Assembly: GCA_964562165.1 (NCBI GenBank)
Contig: CAZLRZ010000033.1
Coordinates: 1 to 7,030 of the forward strand
Length of the DNA stretch: 7,030 bases
Direction of reading: 5' to 3'
Source of the DNA: JAKQLP01 sp964562165
Lineage (GTDB): Bacteria; Patescibacteriota; Dojkabacteria; B142; OLB20
Positions 5,501 through 7,030 of this stretch are shown here, one piece after another. Position numbers and translations under genes: made by a program. The notes below the pieces were generated by a model, which was not told the DNA's origin, did no database searches, and saw only the letters and a program-made list of their open reading frames with translations. Positions within the stretch are counted from its first letter, which is position 1; each line of letters opens with the position of its first letter.

Positions 5501-6586
5501 ATGGAAAGATTAAAAATTTCAAAAGAAAATTACAAAACAGTTATCGAAAAGACTGTAAAAGTTCTTAAAGAAGGGGGCTTAATTATTTACCCAACTGAAA
5601 CCTGTTATGGTGTTGGAGTGCTGGCTACAAATTCTGATGCGGTTTTAAAATTATTAGATTACAAAAAAAGACCCCAAGGTAAAGCTATTTCGATTGCAGT
5701 AAACAATATCGACATGGCTCGTGAATATGTTGATATTAATAAAACTGCAGAAAAATTCTACAAAGAATTCCTTCCTGGCCCAATCACCGTAATTTCAAAA
5801 TCAAAGCATTTGCTCGATAAAAGGCTTGAATCCGAATCGGGAACCTTAGGAGTTAGAATCCCTGAATTTCAACTGGCTTTAGATATTATTGCTGAAACTA
5901 AAATCCCGCTAACGGCAACATCGGCTAATTCTGCAGGAAAAAAGACGCCATACACAATCGAAGATGTTTTAAACAATTTAAACAAAACTCAACTTAGTCA
6001 AATCAATTTGATCCTAGATGCAGGCGAGTTGCCTCATAATCCACCGTCTACAGTAATTGATACCACAAAAGAAGACCTGAAGATTTTAAGAGTTGGTGAT
6101 TTTTTGTGGGGTGAAAAAATTGACGAGAGAATAGTAATTTCGGATGCCGGAATGCAAGATCTTGGCAATGAAATTATTAATAAATTTAAATCCGTTTTAG
6201 AAAATCGCCCCATACTAATATTATTCAATGCTGACTTAGGAGCCGGAAAAACTCAATTTGTAAAAGGTATTGGCCGTTCGGTAGGAGTTACTGAAATAAT
6301 AAATTCGCCTACTTACACAATAATGAAAGAATACCCCTACAAGTTTAGAAGCCTGGAAGGCAAGTTGGTTCACATAGACGCTTGGAGATTAGAAAGTGTT
6401 GCTGAATTTTTAGATCTGAACATTAAAAAATATTTTAAGGCTGGGAATATCATTGCAGTAGAATGGGCTGGAATGGCCAGAGATACTCTCGATAAGATTT
6501 CCGAAAATGTTGAGATGCTCAAATTGTATATCGAGATTGATTATGTCTCATTTGACCAAAGAAGGGTTGTTATCTATGAAGAGTAA
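5501..6586 (+). CDS. TsaC-TsaE fusion: threonylcarbamoyl-AMP synthase joined to t6A ATPase subunit
   Basis: A 361-residue protein combining two t6A enzymes that are usually separate. Residues 1 to about 203 are TsaC/YrdC, which makes threonylcarbamoyl-AMP from threonine, bicarbonate and ATP: YPTETCYGVG (30-39), KKRPQGKAISIAV (55-67), LPGPITVI (91-98), GTLGVRIP (114-121), TSANSAG (140-146), PSTVID (182-187), ending KILRVGDF. From about 211 comes TsaE: NADLGAGKT (243-251, Walker A), SPTYTI (269-274), HIDAWRL (291-297) and VEWAGM (320-325). The combined length equals the two families added, with a linker of only about 8-10 residues and no stop or frameshift between them. The first Gly of the P-loop is Ala244. 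The stop overlaps the tsaD start by 11 bp, so the two are co-transcribed and probably translationally coupled. The protein should be cytoplasmic. Confidence 0.93.
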   Translation: MERLKISKENYKTVIEKTVKVLKEGGLIIYPTETCYGVGVLATNSDAVLKLLDYKKRPQGKAISIAVNNIDMAREYVDINKTAEKFYKEFLPGPITVISKSKHLLDKRLESESGTLGVRIPEFQLALDIIAETKIPLTATSANSAGKKTPYTIEDVLNNLNKTQLSQINLILDAGELPHNPPSTVIDTTKEDLKILRVGDFLWGEKIDERIVISDAGMQDLGNEIINKFKSVLENRPILILFNADLGAGKTQFVKGIGRSVGVTEIINSPTYTIMKEYPYKFRSLEGKLVHIDAWRLESVAEFLDLNIKKYFKAGNIIAVEWAGMARDTLDKISENVEMLKLYIEIDYVSFDQRRVVIYEE

Positions 6587-7030
6587 AAACGAAGTGATGA
6601 TTTTGGGTATAGATACCTCTTGTGATGAAACTGCTGCATCTGTAATAAAAGGAATGCGTGTTTTATCAAACGTAATTTCTTCTCAAGTTGAATTGCATAA
6701 TGAATTTGGTGGAGTAGTCCCCAGTATTGCCAAAAGAGAGCATTTAATAAGGATTCAGCCCGTAATTGAAAAATCTCTTGTTAATGCAGGCAAAATTCTT
6801 GGCAAAAAAATCACATTAAAAGATATGGACGCAATAGCTGTAACATACGGTCCTGGCCTTGCCATAGCCCTAGAGGTTGGAATCAACAAGGCAAAGGAGC
6901 TTTCGCTAGCGGAAAACAAGCCCTTAATAGCTGTTAACCATATGGCCGGCCACTTGTATAGTGTTTTAGGCTTAAACTCATTGGGCGGCCAAGGATTAGC
7001 CCTTAAGGATGTAAAATTCCCTGTTGTGGC
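6576..7030 (+). CDS. tsaD: TsaD, tRNA A37 threonylcarbamoyltransferase (3' end outside window)
   Basis: The frame runs to the right edge with no stop; 151 whole codons of a family of about 330-350 residues are present. TsaD (Kae1/Gcp) transfers threonylcarbamoyl from the TsaC product to A37 of tRNA. Motifs seen, numbered from ATG 6576: MILGIDTSCDETAASV (8-23), GGVVPSIAKREH (45-56), TYGPGLAIALEVG (90-102) and NHMAGH (121-126), whose His122 and His126 are the metal ligands. ATG 6576 overlaps the end of tsaCE and has GAAGGG 9 nt upstream as a weak ribosome site. The in-frame ATG at 6597, giving MILGIDTSCDE directly, fits the usual family N-terminus equally well, and GTG 6594 is a third choice. 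Its place after TsaC-TsaE makes this a t6A operon; whether tsaB follows cannot be seen. Confidence 0.95.
   Translation, partial: MKSKNEVMILGIDTSCDETAASVIKGMRVLSNVISSQVELHNEFGGVVPSIAKREHLIRIQPVIEKSLVNAGKILGKKITLKDMDAIAVTYGPGLAIALEVGINKAKELSLAENKPLIAVNHMAGHLYSVLGLNSLGGQGLALKDVKFPVV

Noticed and set aside
1..7030. Possible UGA recoding, as in some Patescibacteria, because all seven visible stops are TAA
   Set aside because: No in-frame TGA occurs in any recognised gene, and TAA preference is expected in AT-rich DNA; there is no positive evidence for recoding.

Overview
The window is AT-rich, and its genes look like those of a small-genome uncultured bacterium of the Candidate Phyla Radiation (Patescibacteria), probably on the Microgenomates side. 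That placement is an inference. It rests on the style of the TsaD, YmdB-like and TrmB-like proteins, the very short intergenic spaces, TAA stops throughout, and a metagenome-type scaffold gap. No rRNA or marker phylogeny is available here to prove it.

Layout, left to right. Positions 3-383 hold the C-terminal part of a TrmB-like transcriptional regulator that enters from the left edge. Positions 446-1975 encode a full-length YifB/ComM AAA+ ATPase. Convergent to it, with only 2 bp between stop codons, is peptide deformylase (def, 2699-1978, minus). Def is interrupted on paper by 100 N, but the two gap edges carry the same 55 bases, so the gap is almost certainly an unmerged contig overlap. Joining there restores one intact 188-residue enzyme. 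Divergent from def is a YmdB-type metallophosphoesterase (2762-3565). The gene-free stretch 3566-3921 contains an unexplained, GC-richer block (about 3586-3741) and then the promoter and leader of an HU-family DNA-binding protein (3922-4200). HU has a textbook Shine-Dalgarno sequence and ends in a strong intrinsic terminator. A polytopic membrane protein of unknown function follows (4316-5437). The right end is a t6A tRNA-modification operon: a fused TsaC-TsaE protein (5501-6586) overlapping the start of tsaD (6576 to beyond the window).

How the genes relate. TsaC makes threonylcarbamoyl-adenylate. TsaD, with the TsaE ATPase (and TsaB where present), transfers the group to A37 of ANN-decoding tRNAs. 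Peptide deformylase also belongs to translation, acting on nascent chains. HU compacts DNA, and YifB/ComM may act on recombining DNA during transformation. Apart from the tsaCE-tsaD pair, these look like separately transcribed housekeeping genes.

The most useful observations are the false gap, the TsaC-TsaE fusion, the unexplained 3586-3741 block, and a repeated start-site design (extended -10 box 6-8 nt before ATG, no Shine-Dalgarno) that suggests leaderless mRNAs, with HU as the conspicuous exception. I found no CRISPR array, tRNA, rRNA, insertion sequence or convincing new defence-type system.
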